Below, one piece after another: positions 29,551 to 40,762 of a DNA stretch of 64,000 nucleotides. The DNA is from Isoperla grammatica (Eukaryota > Arthropoda > Insecta > Plecoptera > Perlodidae), in the NCBI GenBank assembly GCA_945910005.1, contig OX246746.1, forward strand, positions 21,713,095 through 21,777,094, given 5' to 3'. Position numbers and translations under genes: made by a program. Position 1 is the stretch's first letter. Every line of letters starts with the position of its first letter. Below the pieces are notes generated by a model. That model did no database searches. It saw only the letters and a program-made list of their open reading frames with translations, and was not told the origin of the DNA.

Positions 29551-30308
29551 GTACGTTTACAGCTACGCGTTGCGAGCGAAGCAAAGGCGCGAGCTCCAAT
29601 CAGTGGCCGAGTTTGCGTGAAACTATTAACTTCTTTGCATGAAACTCGGCCGCTGATTGGAGCTCGCGCCCTCGCTTCGCTCGCAACGCGTAGCTGTAAA
29701 CGTACCATTACAGCTACGTTTACAGCTACGCGTTGCGAGCGAAGCGAGGGCGCGAGCTCCAATCAGCGGCCGAGTTTCATGCAAAGAAGTTAATAGTTTC
29801 ACGCGTAGCTGTAAACGTACCATTACAGCTACGCGTTGCGAGCGAAGCGAGGGCGCGAGCTCCAATCAGCGGCCGAGTTTCACGCAAAGAAGTTAATAGT
29901 TTCACGCAAACTTGGCCACTGATTGGAGCTCGCGCCTTCGCTTCGCTCGCAACGCGTAGCTGTAAACGTACCATAAACGTACCATAATGATACGTTTACA
30001 GCTACGCGTTGCGAGCGAAGCGAAGGCGCGAGCTCCAATCAGTGGCCGAGTTTGCGTGAAACTATTAACTTCTTTGCTTGAAACTCGGCCGCTGATTGGA
30101 GCTCGCGCCCTCGCTTCGCTCGCAACGCGTAGCTGTAAACGTACCTTAATGGTGGGTTTACAGCTACGCGTTGGGAGCGAAGCGAGGGCGCGAGCTCCAA
30201 TCAGCGGCCGAGTTTGCGTGAAACTATTAACTTCTTTGCATGAAACTCGGCCGCTGATTGGAGCTCGCGCCCTCGCTTCGCTCGCAACGCGTAGCTGTAA
30301 ACGTAGCA
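29551..30308. repeat. Five-unit array of palindromic elements
   Basis: Units at 29551-29706, 29716-29821, 29824-29972, 29991-30145 and 30154-30307. A full unit is ~155 bp: TTTACAGCTACGCGTTGCGA, a GGCGCGAGCTCCAATCAG arm, a short AACTATTAACTTCTTTGCAT centre, then the arm complement. Unit 2 lacks most of one arm. Neighbouring units alternate in centre orientation and are joined by ACCATTA-like spacers. It lies about 300 bp upstream of the membrane-protein start codon. Confidence 0.92.
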
Positions 30309-30734
30309 TAAAGGTTAAAAGTTTTCAATTTTACGTTTGCCGCAATTTTATTTTCAAATGGCATATTGTAATGTCACGATCCAACTGTTTAGACTTTGCT
30401 ACTGGGCCTCCTACTGCAAGCTATTCGCGTTCGTTTTTTAGGAACATTAATGGGAACGCGTTCCTTTTCTTACATCAGGAACTTGTAACGAATTTAATGT
30501 TCCTTTATAGTTCCTTTCGCCGTCGAAATTCCAGTACCTGATATCCAAAATCCAAAGTTCAGTATAAAAAGGAATAGGACGGAGGGGGCGAGTCCACGAG
30601 TGATAATTAGAAGAATAAGATTGAAAGTAATTTTAAAAGGAACATTAAACGAACTAAGTTCCTTTTTAGAAAAAGTAACCTAACGTTTCTAAGTTCCTTT
30701 TTTGGGGGAACTTGCTCAAAACTGTTGATCAGTA

Positions 30735-30738
<4 letters not shown>
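30309..30738. other. Gene-free stretch with GGAACTT/AAGTTCC words
   Basis: No gene. 30430-30720 repeats AGTTCC/GGAACTT words like those filling the hAT element at 16372-16995, suggesting a related, poorly bounded hAT remnant. Confidence 0.45.
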
Positions 30739-30772
<34 letters not shown>

Positions 30773-30774
30773 CC

Positions 30775-30835
<61 letters not shown>
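30739..30835. repeat. (CT)n with internal C tract
   Basis: CT repeats interrupted by about 15 C (30771-30785). Confidence 0.95.
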
Positions 30836-30839
<4 letters not shown>

Positions 30840-30925
30840 GCGAGGGAGAGGATACAACTATTGAGTTTATTTTATTTTTAGTATTTATTTAGTTTTACTA
30901 GTAGGCTACTAGGCATTAGCACTAA

Positions 30926-31213
30926 AGCAATGATATTCAACAGCTATAGTAGGCAATGATATTCAACAGCTATGGTAGGCTAGATGCGCAGCCTAGCCTA
31001 GCCTAGCAACCACAAGCGTGTCAATTAGAAGCCATCTTGAAATGGGCAAATAACACAGGCGGGAATACGAGTTCTGCCGATCGCAGCGCTAGCAGTACTG
31101 AAAGGTCCAAATTAGCATGTTTTCAAAATGGCTTCAAATTGCTACGCTTGCTACTGAGTGGAAGGTTGGGGGACTGGTGATCTAGCCTACTATAGCTGTT
31201 GAATATCATTAGC
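30926..31213. repeat. Inverted-repeat MITE-like unit
   Basis: GCAATGATATTCAACAGCTA occurs twice in tandem at 30927-30975 and once inverted at about 31187-31211; inner blocks GAAGCCATCTTGAA and TTCAAAATGGCTTC also pair. Confidence 0.75.
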
Positions 31214-32829
31214 AATAGATGTAGCAATGAAACTTATTACTTGAGCCGCTGTCAAGTCTTCTTTATAGAACAATGGCTACTTGTCAAACATTCAGAAAAT
31301 GAATAACACCCCATATTTACTGATTTCTACGAAAATACATTACTTTTAATGTTACTTGGGTTCCAAAATTAATCATTATGAGTACTAAATATACATTTTA
31401 TATGCTTCCGGGTAAGATAATCTGCAAAGAAGAGTTATTTAATTTATCATAATAATTATGATTGGTTGATTGCTGATAGATGGCTGGTGACGTATGCCCC
31501 GGTTTTCCCGCTATACATTAGTGTGAATCAGCTAGCCTAGTTTTTAAAATCAAAATCTATTCTAAGTCATCGAAATGTAATAATGTAATAATTTTTAGTT
31601 CAGCATGTTAATCCTAAGCAGCAACTTTAATTCTGCGCGGTTTTTATAGTGGGACTACCCTTTCACAGTTCGCCTGAAGAAGGCATGTTGTGTCCATTGG
31701 ATGATCTGTAGATTCATAAACAACAATAGATGGAAGACGTTAGGCAGCAGATGGAACAGATGACTTAAGCAAGTGGTGTGTTTCCATGTTCTTTGTTATT
31801 GTTGTTGCATTTTATGTAGTTTATGCAAAGAAGCGGAGAGAGTTAGGCTTAGGGATCGCCGATAAGAGCGACCCCCCCCCCCCCAAATGTGTCTCAACTG
31901 TTTGCAGTCGAGTACAAGAATGTCAACCCTCTGGTCCTCATTGTTCTGGTGATTGGATTGATGCTATGGAAAAGAACTATTCAGGAACTGACGCATTTAT
32001 TAGATCGTAACTTGAAAAGCTTAATTGTGGCAAAGAAAGCTGTGGTATTTTTCTACTGTCCGGTTATGAAGAATCAGCTGTGACTAAGCTTCCGAATATT
32101 ACTTGTTGCTAGGGATCCCAACTCTGGAAAATAACATTCTGGGACAAATAATGCAGGAAAAGGGAACGGCTCACGTGATATTGGCGGATGCCTATAGCCT
32201 AAAGGCGAATATTTTTGTTGACCTTTTTTTTTTATGATTTGCCTTCCTAAAACATGTTTTTTACATTTATTTTGCTTGTATTTCCACTATGCTGAGGCCA
32301 TCCCAACGCAGAAGCCAACGATGAGTAATTATCAGAGTGCCTGAATGGGAAATACTCACTACAAGCAACTATTTGGTAGTCGATGCATACTTATTTCCAC
32401 AGCAAAAGCCTCAGTAAAGTAAATTAAAGAAGCAAATGTATTTATAAACGATATTTAAGCAGACACTATTTTACCACTCACATACTATTAGCAGGTTTGG
32501 ATCATTACAAATAGAATATTATTTTTCTACATATGCATTGAAAAAAGTGTAGAATATGTAGAATAATAATTTATTTGCTAAAAAGTTGTTTATATATTAT
32601 ATTGACGTAAATTTCTGTGATCCACGTTTATATTAAATTATTTTTTGCGGGTAAATACCACTTTATATAATCAGCAATTAATATTTATTTAAAATTCCCT
32701 ATGTTTCAAGAGGATAACAGCTTTCATTTTCAAGAGACAACAAAAAATTTAAAAAAACAATAAAAAGAATAGAAACATGAAAACATATAAAATAAACGAC
32801 TAGAAAAAACAAAAACGATCTACAAGATA
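31214..32829. other. Gene-free AT-rich stretch
   Basis: No coding gene I can support. Contains a short C tract (about 31873-31884) and unassigned open frames of 60-75 codons with no family features. Confidence 0.5.
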
Positions 32830-33425
32830 ATTTGTGCAGAATTCCTCGATTGACTTCTCGACACCATTCGAGAACAACCTTGACTATTCGCTATCTCCAC
32901 AATCTTCTCCTCAACAACACTAACCAAAGGATATTGGGGAATAATTGGCAGCAACCCAGTGGCCAAAACAGGTTTCCACGATGAAGTCAAACGTTTACCA
33001 TCATCTCGCTTATTGAGATTGAGAGGACGCGTCTCAATCTCAATTGCCTCTTACAATACGATTAAACAGATTATGTTCTTTGGCAAAAGGTCTCACTTCA
33101 TCAAAATTGATGAAATGTCCTTTTCCTATAACATGCTGTGCCAAGACAGACATTGGCTCCAATTTGTTGACTGCAAGATTGTGTTCTTGTAGGCGCATCG
33201 ACATATTACGACCTGTTTGACCAATGTAACTTTGGTCACAATTTCCAAATGGAATCTCATACACACCCCAACCTTCTAAAATGTATTTTATCTGTAGTCC
33301 TACCAATCATTTCCACTAAAGTTCTATCGGTTGAATAAATGGTCTTAATGTTTGCTGCAGACAAGAGCTTGTCAATTCGGTCAGTAGATCCTCGTACGTA
33401 TTTCTTATTAATACACAATTAAAAT
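32830..33425 (-). pseudogene. Penelope-like element remnant (RT end and GIY-YIG endonuclease)
   Basis: Minus-strand frames read KYVRGSTDRIDKLLSAAN, then GVYEIPFGNCDQSYIGQTGR (the GIY-YIG nuclease core: GVY...YIG) and then, after a frameshift near 33040, REAIEIETRPLNLNKRDDG. This order (end of RT, linker, GIY-YIG) is diagnostic of Penelope-like retroelements. The reading frame is broken and the RT is missing. Confidence 0.85.
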
Positions 33426-34800
33426 TAAATTTGTATGCTAATAATACCAACTCCTGATTTACAAGTCTAAAATTATTATGTTAATACGTAAAAATCAAAT
33501 AATCTTTAGATCACTTATTAACTGTAAACAAAAAAATAATTCTCTATGTGTAGAATAGGTAGAATATTCTACATTACATACTCTATGATAGAATATACAT
33601 GTAGATTAAGCATTTTCTACATGCAATATTCTACTGACCCAACCCTGACTATAAGCCTTAGAAATTAATATGAAAATGTGAGCAGTGTTGTGCAAAAGTT
33701 ACATTGTCATATTTATTTTTTATATTATATAGAGCTGACCGCTTGAGGTATTGTAATTTAAAAATAATAATAATAATAATAATAACAAATTTAATAATTG
33801 ATTGTATAGTATATATGTATAAGGAATTACATTGATTAATCGATTCCTTGAGTAATCAATTCCAAAGTTGAAGAACCAATTCTTTAAAATTTGTGTTGTG
33901 CAGTTTCACTACCAGCAATATTTCAAGGATGAAGGCTATTTATTTTAATTCTACTCATATTTTATCGAGCAATTTTAAAAATTGTGAGGTCTAAGCATTC
34001 GATTGAAAACTGATATTTCTGTGTCTCTAATCATGAATGAATGATCCATCAACAAATGGTGGCAGGTAGCCAGTAACAGAAGACAACAGCAATTATGACG
34101 TCGGATCTTGTAATTTTGTAACTACTATTCAAATCCTCAAGTTTAGTACTATATAATAATATAATAATGTTTAAATCTGAATTTAAAAAATGATAATATT
34201 AATATATGATTATTAGGTACTCGATTAAGTAAATTCATGTTGCTAAAAATCCGTAAGTAGCAAATCACATTGTGAATACTTTAGAGATAAAACTAAACAA
34301 ACATCGCTACCAACTAAATTAGTTTCCCCTTGCTTTCATTCTTTGTTGCTTGGGAATCGATTCCAAAATTTTGGATTCGATGCCATCCCTGTTATATATA
34401 TTTATATTTGTTTACATACACTGGCATCTTAGATTAGGTATTTCGTGAATGAGTTTTCACTTACCTAAAGGTGAGAAGATGTAGACACAAGCTGTGAAAT
34501 GGACAAAGCCATACCGGTACCAATAGTGTTATAGATGACAGAAAACACAAGAGGAACGTGGTTAAGTGGATGCTAGCAGATGCACAAGTACGAATGAATA
34601 AAGAAGATAATGTACAAGACTGCTATACTAATTTCACAGAAATCTCAACAAGTGCACCATTGAATTTGTATTATTTGCTGATGTGCAATATTTCAATATC
34701 AGCACAGCCGATATCCTCAAGGAATGTCAGCACCCCACCAGCCCAGGTTGTAGCCTATGCAATTCTTTTTCAAACCCGGTTGTACTGTTACACTATGTAG
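33426..34800. other. Gene-free AT-rich stretch
   Basis: No gene. 33800-33900 and 34350-34390 share ATCGATTCC-type words ending in GATGCCATCCCTG, resembling a hAT right end whose left end I could not find. Confidence 0.45.
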
Positions 34801-35752
34801 GTTATGAAAGTAGGTACCAATCGGCTGGAATGGTATATAATGTGAGGAAAGGATCCAACAGCTTACCTTCGTGTAGTAAGATGACGGATTTGCGAGTTTG
34901 AAGTACACATAAAAGACATAATACAAATATAACAAGACGTTTTGACCGAGGTCTTGATCACTCGAGAGAAGAATGGCTATTGCAACTACTCTAGTCAACT
35001 AAAATATATATATATATATATATACAATATTTACAAGGCGCTGTTGGGGGGTGTGGTGGCAGGGAGGTGAGAGGGGGAGAGGGCTATCACTAACGGATGT
35101 TTAGGTTGGGAGCCAACCTAGATTTAGTGATCCACTGGTGGGCCAACTCCCACCGTCTTAGTTCGCCTGGGTTGCAGCTGGCTGGGAGTGATTTTATCAC
35201 TCTGGTGTTGAAACATCCATTGAATGCCAGGTTATGGGATGCCGCATGTTGAGCCACCGGTTTGTCCATGGTCAGGTTTTTTGTGTCTTTCCTGTGCCCG
35301 TTCATCCGTGACCTAAGTGAGTTCTTAGTTAGGCCAACATATTCGGCAGGGCAGTGGTTGCACTTCAATGGTAGACTACATTGGTGGTTTGGCAGGTGTT
35401 GTGTTGCCTGATTGGGTATGTCTTGCCGGTGGCCTGGGCACTGAACGTGGTGGAAGGTTGATGAATTTGGCATGTCAAGCAACCCCCTCTCACCTCCCTG
35501 CCATCACACTCCCCAACAGCGCCTTGTAAATATTGTATATATATATATATATTTTAGTCTAGTTTATTTTAGTTGTTTAGTTGACTAGAGTAGCTGTTGC
35601 AGTAGCCATTCTTCTCTCGAGTGAGCAAGACCTCGGTCGAAACGTCTCGTTATACTTGTATTAGGCCTATGTCTTTTATGTGTACTTCAAACTCGCCAAT
35701 CCATCATCTTACTACACGAAGGTTGGATCCTTTCCTCACATTATATACTAGA
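34801..35752 (-). mobile_element. Penelope-like element with inverted terminal arms and 13-bp target duplication
   Basis: TTACACTATGTAG occurs at 34788-34800 and 35753-35765. Arms 34833-35079 and 35484-35748 are inverted copies (for example AACAGCGCCTTGTAAATATT on the right), each with a TA-rich microsatellite. Between them is a GIY-YIG coding remnant. Variable-length target duplications and inverted pseudo-LTRs are known for this class. Confidence 0.85.
35090..35482 (-). pseudogene. GIY-YIG endonuclease remnant of a second Penelope-like lineage
   Basis: Open for 130 codons: LKCNHCPAEYVGLTKNSLRS holds the degenerate GIY-YIG core (EYVG...LRSRMNGHR), followed by HAASHNLAF and ELAHQWITKSRLAPNLNIR to a stop. 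It differs clearly from the copy at 32830-33425. The RT is absent. Confidence 0.8.
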
Positions 35753-35949
35753 TTACACTATGTAGTTATTTATTACTCTGGATGATGAAAACGAAATGTC
35801 AGGTATGCAATTCTACAGTATAAATGCATCATGACATCTATCTATTTTGATCTTGTCCCAAGACAACAAACAGAACGAACACACCATCCATTTTATTTTA
35901 AAATCTGCGTAAGAACCATCTGTAGGAATACACAAAAGATAATTTGTAT

Positions 35950-36235
35950 AGGTCTCTCACAGCAAGAAGTAAGATAGTATCAGGACCGCCCACATTTAGT
36001 TTCGGACTTAACAAGTGCGAATCACTAACATTTTTCCCGATTATCTGGTACAATGCGGTTGCGGTAAGTTTTTTGACGGTAACGTACAAGAAATCGTGCA
36101 AGCAGGTTTCCGTCAAAAAACTTAACGCAACCAAATTGTACTAGAAAATCGTTAGTGATTTGCACTTGTTAAGTTGGAAACTAAATGTGAGCGGCCCTGA
36201 CTCCCCTGACACTATCTTACTTCTTGGTGTGAGAG
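35950..36235. repeat. Foldback MITE
   Basis: The left half GGTCTCTCACAGCAAGAAGT... pairs with the right half ...ACTTCTTGGTGTGAGAGACT; inner blocks TTAACAAGTGCGAATCACTA and AAGTTTTTTGACGG also have inverted partners. The arms cover almost the whole unit. Confidence 0.85.
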
Positions 36236-36861
36236 ACTTTTAACATACAATCCCCTTGATGAATTAAAAAAGATATGATTATGGTTTAAATTTTATAATG
36301 AAGATTCATATTTGGCTAAAAATTGTTGGTAAAACTTCCATTTCAAAGGTGTTAGTTGTTTTATTATACTTGATTATGTTATTTTGACTTCTTTTGCACA
36401 CGAGTGAAATCATCAAGCATTTGACCAAAGTCGATTCTATCAAAGAAACGCTCGCAAGGTGTTTGCTGACATTTCTAATATTCAGCCTCTCATTGAAAAA
36501 TCTTAGACCTAATACAGTAAAATGAACATAAATACTTTTATTTATACAAGGTTTTAATGCAATAATTATTGTTGTAGTATATAATATATATATAAATAAA
36601 CCTATATATTTCTTGTAACCGATAACCAATACATCATTAACACAGCAATGCCTCAAGGAACTTGACTTGACATGAATCTTGCTGCTTGCAAAACAAGAGG
36701 CAATAAGTATATGTCAGGGGTGGACCAATTTGCTTAAGTTTTAAGAGCCAGCCTTAAGGCCCAGTAGCATACTGGCAGACATACACAAACTTATAAAAAA
36801 CTTACAAGACAATCATCAGTCAGTGCAATCAATTGAAAGCTTGTTCACTCTCATATAATAT
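36236..36861. other. Gene-free AT-rich stretch
   Basis: Nothing recognisable between the foldback unit and the LTR element. Confidence 0.5.
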
Positions 36862-37155
36862 TGTCATGTAGCCAATGACGGGATCTTTATTGTAGATTTG
36901 CCACAGATAATGAACACAAGATAACACTCCAATAATTATCAACGAACCCACGCTGTGTCCCCGTGATCCATTCTCAGCAGTCGGCGCGTCTCGTTTTCGT
37001 GTGTCTCGAGCTCTCTTTCATCTCCCAACCCGTTGCCATAGACCGAGAAAAATAACACTCATAATAAAATAAATAAAAAACACAAACCACACGGCCACGA
37101 CCCCTAGATCGATATCAACGAAACGATGATCGATAACAACAATCGTTTCATGACA
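36862..37155 (-). repeat. 3' LTR of the gypsy element
   Basis: 294 bp; no difference from the 5' LTR was found on reading both through. Confidence 0.95.
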
Positions 37156-37167
37156 TCTTCCCCCCTT
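37156..37167 (-). promoter_or_regulatory. Polypurine tract
   Basis: AAGGGGGGAAGA on the minus strand abuts the 3' LTR directly, the expected plus-strand priming site. Confidence 0.85.
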
Positions 37168-37496
37168 GGGACAAAAATCGCCCTCGATTTTTTTTTTCCG
37201 TGTCTGGTTTGCAACTACAACAATACAATATTGCCACATTGTAGGCGATAAGTTCCTGGAGATTGAAATTAACTCGTCGAAACACTCCGTAACGTAGAAA
37301 TTTCGCAAATGCCAAATGTAGCAATTTGGTCGATCGGCGGTCAATACACATGTGAAAGGTGGTTGAACTGGCCGTACGCATAACGCAAAGCATTCAGAAT
37401 GTGTAAACACCCCTACTACAGATCAAAAACCACCTCGTCCATGTGATGACCCGATCCACTCTTCAACATTTATCGCTTGAAAAATAAAAACAATTC

Positions 37497-37785
37497 TTAA
37501 TCTTGCCAGGGTTGCTGCCATTCCGCCGGATCATAATACTTTTTGAGACGGGAAACATGTATGACATCAGTCATTATTTTTCCCTTCTTGTTCATCTTAA
37601 CTTCGTACGTCAAATCCGATAATTTGGTCACAATTTTATACGGTCCAAGCCAACAATGCTGAAATTTATCAACCTGGCCCACTTTACGAACAGGAAAGAA
37701 CACCTTGACATAATCTCCAACCTCATAGTCAACCTGACGATGGCCAGTGTCATAGTATTTTTTCTGTCTCTCTTGTTGACCACAT
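37497..37785 (-). pseudogene. Integrase C-terminal remnant of the gypsy element
   Basis: A second frame reads RQKKYYDTGHRQVDYEVGD, then WLGPYKIVTKLSDLTYEV and HVSRLKKYYDP, the SH3-like/GPY end of gypsy integrases, ending at 37497. It overlaps the end of the gag-protease frame near 37760-37800, which marks the deletion junction. Confidence 0.88.
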
Positions 37786-39810
37786 GTCACCATCAACCTT
37801 AAATGGAACCTCTGTAATTGCACCCGCAGCAGGACACATTGACCTAGACACCACGAGATCCAGAGTTATTTCCTCGTCAACCTGAATGTTATTTAAAAAC
37901 TTTGCTGACTCAGCCTCCTCTTGTGCAAGATCATAGCACAGAGCATCATTCGCAAATGACACTCGAACATTATCTGTGCCATTGCATGCCGATATACTAA
38001 ACTGATTGTAGTCAATAACGACACCATACGTCACACTGAAATCATTCCCTAAAATACAATCCACCGACAAACCATCCACAGCAATAAAATCGGCTAAGAA
38101 CGACACACCGCTAATAGACACTGTAGCTCCTTCAATTTTGCCCACTACTCGCAAAGAAGCGTTGTTAGCAGTGCGCAGCAACAAACCTGCAATAGGCTTA
38201 AGCTGGACATGAGGCACTCTTGCCGCATTAATGCACGATACTCCTGCTCCTGAATCAAGCAACGTATTCAACGTTACGTCCCCGAATTGTATCCGAACCC
38301 TTAAGGCTCCTATAGTCCGAATAACCACAATGTCTTCCTGAACAACACATTCACGAGTTGATAAGGGAGTTATTTCTGTGGGACAATCTACCCTACCACA
38401 ATCACTATTAATTCCTGAACTAGCAACAACTCGCATCCCGCGACATATATCGCCCTCATCCTTGACAACCAACTGAGCAGCTAATTTAGGACTGTGATGT
38501 GCACAAGGGATAACTGGACCATCCAGGAAAGAAGCGTACAACAAGGGAAACTCCTTCAAAAACATTTTCCTATGAATGTCCCGTTCCCACCGTGCTGAAC
38601 ATTCCTTATACTTTCTCTTCCCTCTAGGTAACTGTCGATACCCAACCGGAGCCCCTTGCATGTCCGGTCGGGATATTAGTTTCCCGACGCGACGATGCCC
38701 AGAAACAACCCCTTTCTCACCCCCTTGCTGGCCATCTTGATCCCTATGTTGTGCCTTAGAGGCTTGAAACTGTACACAGTCTCTAATAATGTGCCCTTGT
38801 TTTTCACAAAAGAAACAAACAGGCCTGGTGCCTGTATTCCGTTGATTCGTCCGGTGATATACTACCCCTGAAGAACCGGGTCGACTGTCTTGTGAAGCCG
38901 ATTGGGATTCGAATTGATGCAACCGGGTAGTCAGAGCCGATACTTGCTTTGCCAAGTCTCTAACCACAACAAGCAACTGCGAAACATCCGTGTCCGTTGA
39001 CGACACTATAGGCGCCACCGTTTGAGGAAGAAAACCCCCTACAACCGTACCATTACGAACAGCTTCCACTTGCTGAAGTGTGTCCAATAACGCATCGACT
39101 GTTGGGAAACTCTTCCCTACCACCCCCTCTGCCAAGTCTGGTCGAAGACCACGGATACACCACTGTACCCTATCGGCATTCGACATCTTAATGTCGACCT
39201 TGTCACACAAACGAAGACGGTCAAAAATATAGTCTTCGGAAGACTCACCCAGCCGTTGAAGCCTCTGCCCTAAAAGGAGTATCCAGTATTGAATGTCGCC
39301 CTTATGTTTTCCAAAAACATGAAGGAATTGAGCTTTCACAGCCGCCCACTGCAAAAGCTCCGGCGCTGTAGCGTCTGCAGGTGCCCCCGCCGCTGCACGT
39401 GCCTCCACGGTGTCATACCAAGTTAACTGAGTACCTGATAAATACAAAGGCAACATGGACAGCTTCTTGTCGTCCACCCATCCATTCGCCTTTGCCGCCC
39501 TCTCAAACGCTGCCATCCACCTATCGGCATCATCCGCCCCCGCCTGAAACCTCATAGGCACAACCTGTGGAGGCTGCATGTTGTCTACAGCAGTTTCCGC
39601 TCCAGGCACACCAACCAATATACCACCGAACTCGTCTACTGAACTATCAGGAGGAAAATGTGCCAATAAAGCCTTCTCAGCAATCTGGTTCGACTCACCC
39701 TGCGTCACTCTAGCGTACTCCAGCAGGCGTTCTGCAGATGACAAGTTCGCCAGTACTCCCACACCACGAAGAACACGCCGCAAAGTACGATCGTCTGGGA
39801 CCGGAAACAT
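37750..39810 (-). CDS. gag-protease polyprotein of the gypsy element
   Basis: A 686-codon open frame starting about 105 bp inside the 5' LTR boundary. Residues ~90-240 form a capsid-like region, including LPLYLSGTQLTWYD and DYIFDRLRLCDKV. Residues ~332-345 are a CCHC zinc knuckle (CFFCEKQGHIIRDC). Residues ~518-523 are the aspartic-protease active site (LLDSGAG), with ILGNDF near 586-591 as the second conserved loop. The frame then ends about 85 codons later, where the polymerase should begin. It is intact enough to be translated, but the element lacks its own polymerase. Confidence 0.92.
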   Translation of the reverse strand: MFPVPDDRTLRRVLRGVGVLANLSSAERLLEYARVTQGESNQIAEKALLAHFPPDSSVDEFGGILVGVPGAETAVDNMQPPQVVPMRFQAGADDADRWMAAFERAAKANGWVDDKKLSMLPLYLSGTQLTWYDTVEARAAAGAPADATAPELLQWAAVKAQFLHVFGKHKGDIQYWILLLGQRLQRLGESSEDYIFDRLRLCDKVDIKMSNADRVQWCIRGLRPDLAEGVVGKSFPTVDALLDTLQQVEAVRNGTVVGGFLPQTVAPIVSSTDTDVSQLLVVVRDLAKQVSALTTRLHQFESQSASQDSRPGSSGVVYHRTNQRNTGTRPVCFFCEKQGHIIRDCVQFQASKAQHRDQDGQQGGEKGVVSGHRRVGKLISRPDMQGAPVGYRQLPRGKRKYKECSARWERDIHRKMFLKEFPLLYASFLDGPVIPCAHHSPKLAAQLVVKDEGDICRGMRVVASSGINSDCGRVDCPTEITPLSTRECVVQEDIVVIRTIGALRVRIQFGDVTLNTLLDSGAGVSCINAARVPHVQLKPIAGLLLRTANNASLRVVGKIEGATVSISGVSFLADFIAVDGLSVDCILGNDFSVTYGVVIDYNQFSISACNGTDNVRVSFANDALCYDLAQEEAESAKFLNNIQVDEEITLDLVVSRSMCPAAGAITEVPFKVDGDMWSTRETEKIL

Positions 39811-39915
39811 GCGCTAGATATTCCTTAGACCGCAAGCCAAACAACCTCCAAAGCAAAAGAAAAGTGAAGACACAGACATACCAAACTGACGTTCAAACTT
39901 ATCGTGGTTAAAACC

Positions 39916-39933
39916 TACCCGGCGCCTCCACCA
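39916..39933 (-). promoter_or_regulatory. Primer-binding site, tRNA-Ala-like
   Basis: On the minus strand TGGTGGAGGCGCCGGGTA begins 4 bp after the 5' LTR and is complementary, with a few mismatches, to the 3' end of metazoan tRNA-Ala (...CTCCACCA). Confidence 0.6.
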
Positions 39934-39937
39934 TATC

Positions 39938-40231
39938 TGTCATGTAGCCAATGACGGGATCTTTATTGTAGATTTGCCACAGATAATGAACACAAGATAA
40001 CACTCCAATAATTATCAACGAACCCACGCTGTGTCCCCGTGATCCATTCTCAGCAGTCGGCGCGTCTCGTTTTCGTGTGTCTCGAGCTCTCTTTCATCTC
40101 CCAACCCGTTGCCATAGACCGAGAAAAATAACACTCATAATAAAATAAATAAAAAACACAAACCACACGGCCACGACCCCTAGATCGATATCAACGAAAC
40201 GATGATCGATAACAACAATCGTTTCATGACA
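39938..40231 (-). repeat. 5' LTR of the gypsy element
   Basis: 294 bp; TGTCATG/CATGACA terminal inverted heptamers. Confidence 0.95.
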
Positions 40232-40762
40232 ATATTACGACCAATGGAAGGTTTAAGTGAGCATGTATTTGCCAACAAATAAATGCAAACTCTGCACAGG
40301 AAAAAAAAAATTATTTTCACTTGAGAAACATTAATGTAATATGTTAAGTTAATTTGTTATAAACCGTTACGTTACTTAAGTGTTGGTATTTTTACTTTTT
40401 AATACCATTATAGAAAATAGCCTAGGAAGTGCAATTTTACGTGTGTTAATATTTTAAGGGTAGGCATGAAAGTTTTGTTAAATGAAAGTTATAGTTTCCC
40501 AGATAAGTGGGTGACTTGGAAATGTTCCACCCCTGGTATGTACCACATCGTTCCTGGTATTATAAAATTATTATGAAGGGTATAATAATATTGAACAAGG
40601 TTCGTCAAAACCAGCCCTAAAAGAACGATACAATTAAGTGACTGACAACATTCAGTCATGACTACATGCTTATAAAGCTACTAAAAAACAGTTTCACAGA
40701 TTTTAGACACAGCCTGTTTTTCCAGATCCCATATACATATTTATTATTATAATGAAGTTGTT

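Larger units (their letters stand above)
36862..40231 (-). mobile_element. Ty3/gypsy LTR retrotransposon, internally deleted, young
   Basis: Two 294-bp LTRs (36862-37155 and 39938-40231) that read identical by eye, starting TGTCATG and ending CATGACA; a 4-bp duplication ATAT flanks the element (36858-36861, 40232-40235). The minus-strand order is 5' LTR, a tRNA-Ala-like primer site, gag-protease ORF, integrase C terminus, purine tract, 3' LTR. Reverse transcriptase, RNase H and the integrase core are missing, so it could move only with outside help. It lies 0.5 kb downstream of CREG. Confidence 0.95.

Noticed and set aside
29551..30308. Resemblance to a CRISPR array
   Set aside because: The units are whole palindromes joined by tiny similar spacers, the genome is a eukaryote with spliced genes, and no spacer-like unique sequence exists.
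29365..30541. Several overlapping open frames on both strands with RVASEARARAPISGR repeats
   Set aside because: They arise from the palindromic unit array; the same peptide appears on both strands because the units are inverted.
31786..32083. Two overlapping 60-75 codon frames after a C tract
   Set aside because: No family signature, no splice logic, and a homopolymer interrupts one of them.
37018..37410. Open frames over the 3' LTR of the gypsy element
   Set aside because: They lie in LTR and tract sequence and show no protein features.
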